A DNA stretch of 64,000 bases from Nonlabens arenilitoris (GTDB taxonomy: Bacteria > Bacteroidota > Bacteroidia > Flavobacteriales > Flavobacteriaceae), in contig NZ_MTPW01000001.1 of assembly GCF_002954765.1 (NCBI RefSeq), positions 2,617,501-2,681,500 of the forward strand. Reading direction: 5' to 3'. Shown here in pieces: positions 1 through 9,297 of this stretch (its first letter is position 1; each line of letters starts with the position of its first letter). Made by a program: the position numbers and the translations under genes. The notes beneath the pieces are model-generated. The model did not search any database and was not told where the DNA came from. It saw nothing but the letters and a program-made list of their open reading frames with translations.

Positions 1-3000
1 ACACCTATACTCATGGTGTCTGGTCTGGCGAAAAAGTTTTTCAATGCGGTATTTGCTTTCTCATTATAAAGGAAAGCACCAGCCCAACCTTTGGCACTTC
101 CCAATACATCACTGTTTGAGAATCCACCTACTGCGGCTATAAACTGTACATCCTCTAATGTCTCACGTCCAGCAATTAAGTCGGTCATGTGCACATCGAT
201 TACTTCAAATCCTGCGAGGTACATGGCGCGTGCCATTTCTCTTTCAGAATTACTTCCTTTTTCACGTATTACCGCTGCTTTGATGCGTTTTTGCGGCAAT
301 TCAGGCAGTTTTCCTGTAAAATGCGCTGGAAAGTTGAATTCTAGTGGTTGCTCTACATAATTCACCGCACGCTCATCGGCCATGCCGTTAAACGATTGTT
401 GTTGATCTAGTAGTCGTGAGGTTTCATACCACACATCACGCATGTCATCTACATCAATGATATGATCGTTAATGTCTAGTACAGCCTCATCGATCGCGTG
501 ACCTATTTTATAGAAAGGTACTTCGGCTTTTAAGAGCTCACTTTCCACACTTTCATCGGTTACTTGTAATACGATCCCTGCGTTTTCTGCAAAAAGGACT
601 TTTACCATATCATGGCCTACACCGCTCAGGTCTAGATCCATTCCTACACCTAGTGATGGGAAACACATCTCTAGTAATGTGGTGATCAATCCACCACTAG
701 CAACATCGTGTCCTGCGAGTACTTTGCCTTGTTTTATTAAATTTTGTATTGCGGTAAACGCTTTCGCGAAAGCGTCACTATTCACAATCGTAGGGCATTC
801 ATCACCTATCCTGTTGCGCGTTTGTGCAAAACTAGATCCACCCAATTTATGGTCATCACCACTCATGTTGATGTAGTAAATAGGTGCGTTATCATCTCGC
901 TGTAGTACAGGCTCAACAACTTTAGAAATATCATCACAAGACCCAACGGTACTGATAATCACCGTTCCTGGAGCAAGCACATCCATATCTGGATATTTTT
1001 GCTTCATAGAAAGGCTGTCTTTACCAGTAGGAATGTTGATTCCTAATTCAATGGCAAAATCACTAACGGCTTTTACAGCGCTGTATAATCGGGCATCTTC
1101 ACCAGGATTGTTACAAGGCCACATCCAGTTAGCACTTAGACTCACGCCTTTAAGGCCTTTTTCTAATGGTGCAAATACCAGATTAGTAAGCGACTCTGCA
1201 ATAGCATTGCGAGAACCAGCAGCTGGATCGATTAATGCGGCAACTGGTGCGTGACCTATCGTCGTCGCCACTCCATTTTTACCATTATAATCCATCGCCA
1301 TCACACCGACGTTATTTAATGGTAGTTGTAGTTCTCCACAAGTTTGTTGTTTGGCCACACGACCAGTTACACAGCGATCTACTTTATTAGTCAACCAGTC
1401 TTTACAGGCAACCGCTTCTAGTTGTAATACCTGATAGAGGTAAAGGTTAAAATCTTTTCCATCATATGTTACTGGTGCATAGGTACGATGAATGGTTTTA
1501 TCATCCATAATGGTTTTAGGACTAGAGCCAAACATGTCTTCTAGTGCCAGATCCATAGGACTGCGACCATCTTTTTCACTAAAGGTGAATTTATTATCTC
1601 CCGTAACTTTACCTACTTTATATAATGGTGCACGCTCACGAGCAGCAATTTCTTCTAGTATAGGCGTGTCTTTTGTATCCATCACTAATCCCATACGTTC
1701 TTGAGACTCGTTACCGATTAACTCTTTGCGAGAAAGTGTAGGATCACCGACCGGTAAGGCATCTACATCGATCACACCACCAGTTTCTTCTACCAGTTCT
1801 GACAGACAGTTTAAGTGTCCACCAGCTCCATGATCGTGAATCGATTTAATAGGATTGTTATCACTTTCTACCAGTCCACGTATGGCATTTGCAGCACGTT
1901 TTTGCATCTCTGGATTAGAGCGTTGTACGGCGTTTAATTCTAGACCAGAATCTAGCGCGCCAGTATCTGCACTACTTACGGCAGCGCCACCCATTCCTAT
2001 TCTATAATTATCTCCACCCATAACGATGATATCATCGCCTGCGTCTGGAGTTTTCTTTAAGGCTTGAACTTTCTTTCCATAACCTATTCCGCCAGCTTGC
2101 ATGATGACTTTATCAAAGCCTAAATAACGAGGAGTTTGAGATTTTTTCTTTTGTTTTTTATCTTCAGATGTCACAGTGAGCTTGTCGAACTGGTTGTCGG
2201 CTTCGACAGGCTCAGTCTGACAATCTGTATGTTCATTATGCTCAAAAGTTAATACAGAACCTGTGATTAACGGTTGACCAAATTTGTTACCAAAATCACT
2301 CGCACCGTTTGATGCTTTAATTAAGATATCCATAGGTGTTTGATACAACCACTTACGTGCTTCAAAACCGTTTTCCCATGGTCGTTCTTCATTTAATCTC
2401 GAGTAGCTGGTCATGTAAACCGCTGTTCCTGCAAGCGGTAAAGAACCTTGTCCACCAGCAAGTCTATCGCGTATTTCTCCACCAGAACCGGTAGCAGCAC
2501 CATTAAATGGCTCTACTGTAGTTGGGAAGTTGTGCGTTTCTGCTTTTAATGATATTACCGAATCAAAAAGACTGGTTTGATAAACGTCTGGCTTGTTTGC
2601 TGTTTTAGGCGCAAACTGCTCGGCTTGTGGACCTTCTACAAAAGCTACATTATCGCTGTAAGCACTTACGATACCATTAGGCCAGCGTTTTGAGGTTTCT
2701 TTAATCAATTTGAATAGGGAAGTAGGCATCTCTTCACCATCGATAATAAAAGTACCGTTGAATATTTTATGACGACAGTGTTCACTATTTACTTGTGAAA
2801 AGCCGAAAACCTCACTGTCGGTAAGTTTGCGGTCTAGTTTTTCTGAAAGAGTGATTAAATAATCAATTTCATCATCGCTTAAAGAAAGACCTTCTTGCAT
2901 GTTATATGCAGCGATATCGTCTATTTCTAAAACACCAGCTGCAGTTACATTGATATCAAATTGTGACTGATCAAGACCGTCAAATTTTTGCAACAGCATT

Positions 3001-3275
3001 TTATCATAGTGTGAATTCTCTTCACATGCGTGGAATTCTTCTATTCTTTGAATTCCTTTAATTTCCATGTTTTGGGTGATTTCTACAGCATTTGTAGACC
3101 ATGGAGTAATAGTCGTTGCACGTGGTCCCGTAAAGAATCCCGATAAAGCATCGGCTTCTAGTTTTGGAGCATCGGCAAAAAGCCATTGTAGTTTTTGATC
3201 ATCCTCTGCAGAGATCGGTGCTTGGGTTTGTACTGCGTAAACTGACTTGGACGGATTTCCGTAAAAATGAATCAT
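1..3275 (-). CDS. purL: phosphoribosylformylglycinamidine synthase, large single-chain form (3' end outside window)
   Basis: This enzyme converts FGAR to FGAM with glutamine and ATP in purine synthesis. The window holds about 1,091 codons of a protein family of about 1,220-1,300 residues. The start reads MIHFYGNPSKSVYAVQT. A glycine-rich IHDHGAGGHLNCLSELVEE stretch lies near residue 478. The last residues, NFFARPDTMSIGV, lead into the glutaminase domain, so its nucleophile cysteine lies just beyond position 1. The ATG at 3273-3275 is preceded by a TATCTTTG -7 box on this strand. Two oddities are seen: an inverted-repeat insertion read through in frame at 2169-2222, and the backbone palindrome at 759-774, also read in frame as AFAKA. 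Identification is sure from the sequence; completeness cannot be judged. Confidence 0.96.
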   Translation of the reverse strand, partial: MIHFYGNPSKSVYAVQTQAPISAEDDQKLQWLFADAPKLEADALSGFFTGPRATTITPWSTNAVEITQNMEIKGIQRIEEFHACEENSHYDKMLLQKFDGLDQSQFDINVTAAGVLEIDDIAAYNMQEGLSLSDDEIDYLITLSEKLDRKLTDSEVFGFSQVNSEHCRHKIFNGTFIIDGEEMPTSLFKLIKETSKRWPNGIVSAYSDNVAFVEGPQAEQFAPKTANKPDVYQTSLFDSVISLKAETHNFPTTVEPFNGAATGSGGEIRDRLAGGQGSLPLAGTAVYMTSYSRLNEERPWENGFEARKWLYQTPMDILIKASNGASDFGNKFGQPLITGSVLTFEHNEHTDCQTEPVEADNQFDKLTVTSEDKKQKKKSQTPRYLGFDKVIMQAGGIGYGKKVQALKKTPDAGDDIIVMGGDNYRIGMGGAAVSSADTGALDSGLELNAVQRSNPEMQKRAANAIRGLVESDNNPIKSIHDHGAGGHLNCLSELVEETGGVIDVDALPVGDPTLSRKELIGNESQERMGLVMDTKDTPILEEIAARERAPLYKVGKVTGDNKFTFSEKDGRSPMDLALEDMFGSSPKTIMDDKTIHRTYAPVTYDGKDFNLYLYQVLQLEAVACKDWLTNKVDRCVTGRVAKQQTCGELQLPLNNVGVMAMDYNGKNGVATTIGHAPVAALIDPAAGSRNAIAESLTNLVFAPLEKGLKGVSLSANWMWPCNNPGEDARLYSAVKAVSDFAIELGINIPTGKDSLSMKQKYPDMDVLAPGTVIISTVGSCDDISKVVEPVLQRDDNAPIYYINMSGDDHKLGGSSFAQTRNRIGDECPTIVNSDAFAKAFTAIQNLIKQGKVLAGHDVASGGLITTLLEMCFPSLGVGMDLDLSGVGHDMVKVLFAENAGIVLQVTDESVESELLKAEVPFYKIGHAIDEAVLDINDHIIDVDDMRDVWYETSRLLDQQQSFNGMADERAVNYVEQPLEFNFPAHFTGKLPELPQKRIKAAVIREKGSNSEREMARAMYLAGFEVIDVHMTDLIAGRETLEDVQFIAAVGGFSNSDVLGSAKGWAGAFLYNEKANTALKNFFARPDTMSIG
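759..774. repeat. backbone palindrome CGCTTTCGCGAAAGCG, copy 1
   Basis: Perfect 16-bp palindrome inside purL, translated in that frame as DAFAKAF. Confidence 0.9.
2169..2222. repeat. REP-like inverted repeat inside purL
   Basis: TGAGCTTGTCGAA (2177-2189) faces TTCGACAGGCTCA (2202-2214), with outer TGTCA/TGACA arms. It is read in frame and adds roughly 30 hydrophilic residues (TDCQTEPVEADNQFDKLTVT and a lysine-rich tail) between ITGSVLTFEH and RYLGFDKVIMQAGG of PurL. Confidence 0.8.
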
Positions 3276-3299
3276 TGTGAGCGCTTTTATGGGCTATTG

Positions 3300-3307
3300 C
3301 AAAGATA
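3300..3307 (-). promoter_or_regulatory. -7 box of the purL promoter
   Basis: The minus strand reads TATCTTTG, matching the Bacteroidota TAnnTTTG box, about 25 bases upstream of the purL ATG. Confidence 0.7.
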
Positions 3308-3336
3308 CTTTTTTAGGACTTTATTTTTAGGGTTTC

Positions 3337-3352
3337 CGCTTTCGCGAAAGCG
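3337..3352. repeat. backbone palindrome, copy 2
   Basis: Perfect CGCTTTCGCGAAAGCG, extended to TTCCGC...GCGGAA (3334-3355), in the intergenic space between two divergent promoters. Confidence 0.9.
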
Positions 3353-3399
3353 GAATTATTAACGACTTGTTTACAATGCTATGATCTGTTTTATTTAAA

Positions 3400-3407
3400 T
3401 ATCTTTG
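3400..3407 (+). promoter_or_regulatory. -7 box for the 3414 lipoprotein gene
   Basis: TATCTTTG ends six bases before the ATG at 3414. The transcript would therefore have almost no leader. Confidence 0.6.
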
Positions 3408-3413
3408 ACCGCT

Positions 3414-4421
3414 ATGAGGCTACTGAAACTGTACAATGTTTTCTGTTTATTATTGACCATTTCCCTATTAACCAGTTGTGGTTATAGCACTACAGAAGAT
3501 GATAAATATCCCGATATGGCAGAGTTTCCTGAGCTGGATAGCACAGGAATTGAATTAGAGAAATATCATATTGATTTTAATGAAGTATACATCATCGGTG
3601 ATGAACTATTGGGAATTTCATTTAATGAAAAAGAGATTTATGCCGTACGAATGGATCAGTCATTTGACAAACTGGATTCTGTAAAAATCAGCGAGTATTA
3701 CTATGTGTCACCAGATGGGTTTGTTTATTTTAAAAAACAGGATGATAGAATTGCTAAAGTGCACTATCTAGAAAAAAGGTATCAAGATCTAGAAGTACAT
3801 CCTTTTTTTAATGAAAGGTTTTATGAGTCAAAGCTTGCAGAACTAGCGCCTCAATACGATTTTGATGTGATTGAAAGAGCTACTGAAAAAGGTAAAGATT
3901 CTATTAGAGATATCGCTGCCCAGCACCATTATGACCAGATTAAAAATCGAGTGATTCCAGATATTACTAGCTATCACACATTGGATAATGATGCTTACTT
4001 AAGTAACGGCTATGTAAAACTAGGAGGCTTAATTATTCAAACGCAGGACGGTGATTTTTATATTCCTAAAGATATCAAAGCGCATCGCTGGCATCAAGAG
4101 TTTAGATCAAGAATAGACTGGTTTAGATTACTTGAAGATATTGATCAATTACCAACGGTTGAAAAATTCAGCACTTTTAACCACACATCTGAAGATTATT
4201 TAACGCTGTTTGATCAAGCGGTGATAGAAAATAGAGGTTCTGGTAATCACTATGTTTTTGGGTTTTATCCGGTGACCTATGATTATTATACTCTTGAGTT
4301 CAACGGCAAAACGGCAAAGTTTAAATCCTATGATAGTGTGATGAGTGCATTACATAGTCCAGATGGTCGCACGGTGATAATATATGATAAACAAAAAGGC
4401 TGGTATCGTGTAAGATCGTAA
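3414..4421 (+). CDS. predicted lipoprotein of unknown function
   Basis: The product is about 335 residues. It starts MRLLKLYNVFCLLLTISLL and has the lipobox LLTSC, so it is probably lipidated at that cysteine and placed in the cell envelope. No catalytic motif is recognised; the body is acidic and tyrosine-rich. I chose the ATG at 3414 over an in-frame TTG at 3405 because the TTG lies in the -7 promoter box. The gene is followed by a bidirectional terminator at 4466-4500. Confidence 0.75.
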   Translation: MRLLKLYNVFCLLLTISLLTSCGYSTTEDDKYPDMAEFPELDSTGIELEKYHIDFNEVYIIGDELLGISFNEKEIYAVRMDQSFDKLDSVKISEYYYVSPDGFVYFKKQDDRIAKVHYLEKRYQDLEVHPFFNERFYESKLAELAPQYDFDVIERATEKGKDSIRDIAAQHHYDQIKNRVIPDITSYHTLDNDAYLSNGYVKLGGLIIQTQDGDFYIPKDIKAHRWHQEFRSRIDWFRLLEDIDQLPTVEKFSTFNHTSEDYLTLFDQAVIENRGSGNHYVFGFYPVTYDYYTLEFNGKTAKFKSYDSVMSALHSPDGRTVIIYDKQKGWYRVRS

Positions 4422-4465
4422 TATCCATGATGATTTAAGACGTGTACATCGATTAGTTTTTCCAT

Positions 4466-4500
4466 AAAAAAAGAGCTTCAATATTATTGAAGCTCTTTTT
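4466..4500. terminator. bidirectional terminator
   Basis: AAAGAGCTTCAAT and ATTGAAGCTCTTT form a near-perfect stem with an A run on one side and a T run on the other, between two convergent genes. Confidence 0.9.
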
Positions 4501-4521
4501 TATTAAGTATATAAAGTGGTA

Positions 4522-6539
4522 TTACCTTACGATAACTTTAAAGGTTTTGCTTTGTCCTTGAGAGATCACGTTCACAAAATAGATACCTGTATGATTGATA
4601 ATTAAACCATCATTATCGGAATAGTTGCTTTTAATTCTTCTTCCTGAAACGTCATAAACGGTTACATCTTCTATCAACTCATCATTATTAAAATGAAAGA
4701 CACCAGAAGATGGATTAGGATAGATGCTTAAATTAATGAATGCATTGTCCACTATACTAGCGGTACTTCCATAGGTGTGAGTACCTAAATCGCTAGAAGT
4801 ATCTTGTGTGAAAACATCCCATTCGCCTACTTTATCAAAAATAGTATTAGGACCAGTCACACTAGCTTTGCGCACTAGAGTTTGATCTTTTTCAGAGTCG
4901 GCACTGCTATTAGGATCGCCTACTACATCTAGTAATGCACCAGCTCTAAATAATCCAACAGCATCGTTACCATTGAAGTTCATGGGAGCGTTACTTGTAT
5001 TATCATCTGCTTGAACTACAGGTACACTCAACATTGCTCCACTGTTTATAATCAAATAAACATCCTGATCAGCCAGTGTACCGATCAACGTTCTAGGACT
5101 AGCCCAGCTACCACTACCATTAGTGCTTATTTGCAAGGTGTAATTAGATAAATCTACAGGTGCACCGGTAAAGTTTGCAATTTCAATAGCTTTATTGTTA
5201 CCACTACCTTCTATATATTCTGATATAAATAAATCACCAGCAACACCAGAACCACCATTAGGGTAAGTCACGATGGTGAAATCATCTGGTAGATTATCAC
5301 CATCAGAATCGTTATTAGTAAAGTTATTAGGATCATCACTAGCTACATTTAAGGAACCGTTAGTTCCTGCGGCATTAAAATCTGCAGCAAGCAATAATTG
5401 ATTAGTGATGCAACCACAGCTATTGGTAGCATCTGCAGCAGTTAATACATAAGTAAAAGTACCGAAAGGATCATTTAAAGTCTGTCCAGCAGCAAGACTA
5501 GCCACTTGATTACCAGGATTAAATGTTCCTAGTGGCGAGGTAGCTCTTAAATTATAAAGTGTGGTGGTTCCTATGTTTGCTATAGTATAGGAATAGTGTA
5601 TTTCATCACCAGCGTCTGCAATAGAGTTTGTATTGACATCTACATAAGTACCCGTTAGTGTAGGGAATAAAGTCCCGTTTCCAGTACTGCTACCGTTACT
5701 CCATATCATCGCAACATATTGTGGATTATCTATATATGGATTTCTATTACCTTGAAAGTTATAAATCTCATTATTGCGTTCTATCTCACGTGGACTAACA
5801 GGATCTTGTGCGTGCCAGATTAACATTTGATCAATGAACCATTGCTCATACCAGCGATTTTGAGATCCATCTCTAGGATCATAATTAGACGCATTAGGAT
5901 TATCCCAAGAAGAATCATTATAATGATCTTCATAACGAGTGGCAAAGTATAACATCATGCGAGCCACATCACCTTTAAATTCATCAATAGGTTCAAAAAC
6001 TCGATCTGTATATCCAGGAGATATTGAATTTCCCCATTTACTACCATTTGCATAAGTAGCTTGAGCAGTTCCTACTTCTCCAAACGGATAATTAGAACGC
6101 CCATTATTTACAAATCCATCTGTAGGAATCACATGATGCGCATCGTGACGTGGAGTAGGATTTGCAGAGCTATTAAAAAATCCTTGCGGGAAAATATGCT
6201 CTCTATTGTAACAAAGTCCTTCTTGTGTAATGCTAACGCCGCTACAGTCCTGAGTTAATCCAAAGTTATATGAGTCTGCACCAGTAGGGTTTCTGAATAA
6301 ATATCAAGTATCGTATTGGTTTGCGTACCATTATCATAATAATCATCGTTATCTGATGTTGCATATAGAGTATATAGTGCATCATAACTTTGCGGATTAT
6401 GGCCTGCAGTAATAATATTTTTTAATTCTGTCTTAAGAGGATATCCTGTTAAACCGTTAGCTGTGTTGTAGTATCCAGCAGGGATTTGTCCTGTCGCACT
6501 AAGGCATATTAAAAAAAATAAAAGAAATAGATTCTTCAT
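4522..6539 (-). pseudogene. T9SS-exported endonuclease I family protein, frameshifted
   Basis: Read on the minus strand, the first 94 codons give a signal peptide (MKNLFLLFFLICLSATGQ) and the start of the nuclease domain, then stop at 6255. The other frame carries on from 6290 with NPTGADSYNFGLTQDCSGV, NREHIFPQGFF, and DAHHVIPTDGFVNNGRSNYP, the usual endonuclease I core. The domains that follow are a DUF11-like repeat (VDVNTNSIADAGDEIHYSYT), a lamin-tail domain (LFISEYIEGSGNNKAIEIAN) and a C-terminal T9SS type A sorting domain (LSIYPNPSSGVFHF to the end). A single missing A in the AAA run (TTT at 6290-6292 on the plus strand) restores one reading frame of about 672 codons. It may be a true pseudogene or a base-calling error. 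Confidence 0.85.
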
Positions 6540-6593
6540 AGTTTGTTTTATTTCACTTTTAAAAAAGCGTGATGTGTATTATAGTCGTAAAAA

Positions 6594-7802
6594 CTATTTT
6601 TTCTTCATTAAAGCCATGTAAAAACCATCAAAACCATCTCTATGAGCTAGTAATGACTGCTCTTCAACAAGCTCAAAAGTAGCACCAGCCTCAGATTTTA
6701 AAAATTCTTGTACTTGATTTTCATTTTCTGATGCAAGAATAGAACAAGTAGCATATACCATCATACCATCGGGTTTAACTACTGTACTGTAACGTTGCAA
6801 GATGTCTTGTTGCGTGGCTCTTATCTCATCTATAAACTCTGGTTGAAGTTTCCATTTTGCATCCGGATTGCGACGTAAAACACCGAGACCACTACATGGT
6901 GCGTCTATAAGCAAACGATCCATTTTACCGGCTAATTTCTTAATGACTTTAGTAGAATCTATTAAACGTGTTTCTATATTATGAGCGCCTGCACGGCGAG
7001 CACGGCGTTTTAATTCGTTTAATTTACTTTGGTAAATATCGGTCGCTATAATCTGACCTTTATTTTCCATTAATGCCGCTAGCTGTAAAGCTTTACCACC
7101 AGCACCAGCACAAGCATCCATGACACGCATTCCAGGTTCTACTTGTACAAATGGAGCGATAAGTTGTGAACCAGCATCCTGTACTTCAAAGAGTCCATCT
7201 TTAAAGGCCTGCGTCATAAAAACATTTGCTCTTTCTTTAAGAATCAACGCATCTGGAAACCGTTCATGTTGACTTACCGCGATTTCTTCAGACTGCAGTT
7301 TTTCCTTAAGTTCTGCAGGTGTAGTCTTTAAACTATTAGCTCTCAAAACAACATCAGCCTGTTTATTTAATGCACTAGCTTCTTTTTCCCAGATACCACC
7401 CAATTCTTTAAGAGCTAGTTGATCCATCCAGTCTGGTAAGGACTCTCTGTAAACACGATTTTTACTTAATTCATCAAAACGACCTTTGATACGTCGCTCT
7501 GGTGTGTTATAATACTCTTCCCATGCAGGTACAGCGTGTCCTTTAAGAACAATCCATACCGCAGTCATGCGCCATAGGTCTGCCGGTTTAAAAGGTTCGT
7601 GTACATTGGCAATCTCTGCATATAACCTTTTATATCTTACGATATCATAGGTGGTTTCTGCAATAAAACCTCTGTCACGAGAACCCCAACGAGTATCTCG
7701 TTTTAATATTTTTTGAATTGCTTGATCTGCATATTTACCATCATTAAAGATGTTATGCAATGCGTCTACGGTAGCCTGAACTAAATTATGATGAAATCTC
7801 AT
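6594..7802 (-). CDS. RsmB/NOP2/Sun-family RNA cytosine-C5 methyltransferase
   Basis: The product is 402 residues. It has an N-terminal NusB/RsmB-like helical part and a class I SAM methyltransferase domain: the SAM loop DACAGAGGK at 229-237, the motif IV cysteine in DAPCSG (Cys303) and the motif VI cysteine in YATCS (Cys353). Two cysteines are the hallmark of m5C RNA methyltransferases of this family. The target is probably rRNA, but the substrate cannot be read from the sequence. A TATTTTTG box lies at 7807-7814 just upstream of the ATG. Confidence 0.92.
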   Translation of the reverse strand: MRFHHNLVQATVDALHNIFNDGKYADQAIQKILKRDTRWGSRDRGFIAETTYDIVRYKRLYAEIANVHEPFKPADLWRMTAVWIVLKGHAVPAWEEYYNTPERRIKGRFDELSKNRVYRESLPDWMDQLALKELGGIWEKEASALNKQADVVLRANSLKTTPAELKEKLQSEEIAVSQHERFPDALILKERANVFMTQAFKDGLFEVQDAGSQLIAPFVQVEPGMRVMDACAGAGGKALQLAALMENKGQIIATDIYQSKLNELKRRARRAGAHNIETRLIDSTKVIKKLAGKMDRLLIDAPCSGLGVLRRNPDAKWKLQPEFIDEIRATQQDILQRYSTVVKPDGMMVYATCSILASENENQVQEFLKSEAGATFELVEEQSLLAHRDGFDGFYMALMKKK

Positions 7803-7806
7803 TTTG

Positions 7807-7814
7807 CAAAAATA
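7807..7814 (-). promoter_or_regulatory. -7 box for the RNA methyltransferase gene
   Basis: The minus strand reads TATTTTTG, five bases before the start codon. Confidence 0.6.
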
Positions 7815-7881
7815 CGTTTATTGCAGCTCATCTGTAAAAAATGAAGCGTCCTTTTTTATTTGAAAACATTGTTGTGAATTA

Positions 7882-7897
7882 CGCTTTCGCGAAAGCG
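7882..7897. repeat. backbone palindrome, copy 3
   Basis: Perfect CGCTTTCGCGAAAGCG between divergent genes. Confidence 0.9.
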
Positions 7898-7930
7898 TAA
7901 CATTTATATCTAAAACATTAAAAAGGTCAT

Positions 7931-7938
7931 TATTTTTG
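7931..7938 (+). promoter_or_regulatory. -7 box for the 7943 lipoprotein gene
   Basis: TATTTTTG ends five bases before the ATG at 7943. Confidence 0.6.
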
Positions 7939-7942
7939 TAAC

Positions 7943-9019
7943 ATGAAAAAACTAATTTATATTCTTGCTGCTATAGCAGTGTTGTCGTGTAAAGAGTCTG
8001 AAAATAAGACTCTTGAAAAAGAGATTGATACATCAATAGCTACTGATGCTACCATTGAGATCACTCCAGTTTTAACCGATTCTATAAGTGTGAGAGCGCT
8101 AGATTATGGTAATGGAAGTTACTGGTATGCAGGAAGTAAAGGTAGTTATGGAAGTATAGATGCTGCCACTGGATCGCCTACACGTGGAGTCATTAAACTT
8201 AATGAAGATGATGATGTTGAGTTTAGATCTATCGCTACTACCGCTAACTACACTTATATTTTAACGGCAGGTAATCCTGCTTTAATTTATAAAATTGCTC
8301 ATAAGGATGGTGCTGTAGAACACGTATATACTGAGGTAGAAGAACGAGTGTTTTACGATTCTATGAAGTTTTGGAATGATGATGAAGGAATTGCTATGGG
8401 AGATCCTATGGGTGGATGTTTTTCTATCATTAAGACTTATGATGGTGGTAAAACATGGGGAAAACTACAATGTACTGAATTACCTGATTTTGTACCTGGT
8501 GAGGCTGCGTTTGCAGCAAGTAATTCAAATATTAAAATATTAGGTGATCAAGTATGGTTAGTTACAGGTGGTGCAATGGCACGCGTTATTTATAGTAATA
8601 ATAGAGGATCTAACTGGCAAATTTATAATACACCTATCATTGCTGGTGGTGAAATGACTGGAATATATGCTGTAGATTTTTATGATAAAGATTTAGGTGT
8701 GATCATAGGTGGAGACTGGAATAAAAAAGAAGGTCAAAAATATAATAAGGCAATAACACATAATGGTGGTAAATCATGGAATTTACTAGCTAATGGAACT
8801 GGTCCAGGATATAGTAGCGATATCATCTTTATACCAGATACTAATGGACAGGAGTTACTAGCGGTAGGTTCACCAGGTATATGGTGGAGTGGTAATCAAG
8901 GTAAGGACTGGAAACAACTATCTGATAAAGGATTTTATACGGTAAAAATGATAGATTCGATAAACGGCTATCTAGCCGGTAATAATCGTGTCTCTAGCTT
9001 TAAAATAAGCAGAAATTAA
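7943..9019 (+). CDS. lipoprotein with BNR/YCF48-type beta-propeller repeats
   Basis: The product is 358 residues, with a short signal sequence and lipobox (AIAVLSC). Several blades carry the Asp-box pattern: YDGGKTWGKL, SNNRGSNWQIY, HNGGKSWNLL and SGNQGKDWKQL. Similar proteins are annotated as oxidoreductases, sialidase-like or photosystem II stability factor-like, but no catalytic residues are evident. I infer an envelope-anchored propeller that binds or scaffolds something unknown. Confidence 0.8.
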   Translation: MKKLIYILAAIAVLSCKESENKTLEKEIDTSIATDATIEITPVLTDSISVRALDYGNGSYWYAGSKGSYGSIDAATGSPTRGVIKLNEDDDVEFRSIATTANYTYILTAGNPALIYKIAHKDGAVEHVYTEVEERVFYDSMKFWNDDEGIAMGDPMGGCFSIIKTYDGGKTWGKLQCTELPDFVPGEAAFAASNSNIKILGDQVWLVTGGAMARVIYSNNRGSNWQIYNTPIIAGGEMTGIYAVDFYDKDLGVIIGGDWNKKEGQKYNKAITHNGGKSWNLLANGTGPGYSSDIIFIPDTNGQELLAVGSPGIWWSGNQGKDWKQLSDKGFYTVKMIDSINGYLAGNNRVSSFKISRN

Positions 9020-9179
9020 GGATTAAAAGTCGTTAATCTATGTTAAAGTGTAAAATCATTATCGACGAAATGCATATTTATAATTTTATCAATAATTTGT
9101 TAATCAGTAGGTTAGCTTTTTATCGATATTTAATTCGTTAAAAAACACTGATAAAATGCTTTAAACTTAAACACTGCTG

Positions 9180-9187
9180 TATATTTG
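9180..9187 (+). promoter_or_regulatory. -7 box of a candidate small RNA
   Basis: TATATTTG matches TAnnTTTG. No coding sequence follows on this strand before the terminator at 9268-9294. Confidence 0.5.
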
Positions 9188-9191
9188 ACAC

Positions 9192-9294
9192 GGTTTAAGT
9201 AAATAAGCAAAGTCTTTGAAATACAAACGTTGTTTATTAAAATAAAGCGGTGGAGATCGCTTAGAAAGAGAGGAGAAGTCCTCTCTTTTTTTTT
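9192..9294 (+). ncRNA. candidate small RNA of about 100 nt
   Basis: The span between the -7 box and a strong terminator has no open frame and folds into three consecutive hairpins. The first is AATAAGCAA (9202-9210) with TTGTTTATT (9230-9238), enclosing TTTG/CAAA. The second is AAGCG/CGCTT at 9244-9263. The third is the terminator stem GAGAGGA/TCCTCTC. It does not match any RNA family I recognise. The transcript is inferred, not shown. Confidence 0.5.
9268..9294 (+). terminator. rho-independent terminator
   Basis: GAGAGGA, loop GAAG, TCCTCTC, then nine T. It ends transcription of the candidate small RNA and possibly of the lipoprotein gene before it. Confidence 0.85.
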
Positions 9295-9297
9295 GCT

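Noticed and set aside
91..2000. several plus-strand frames of 65-89 residues in the first 2 kb
   Set aside because: They are the antisense of purL, which has unmistakable protein motifs on the minus strand.
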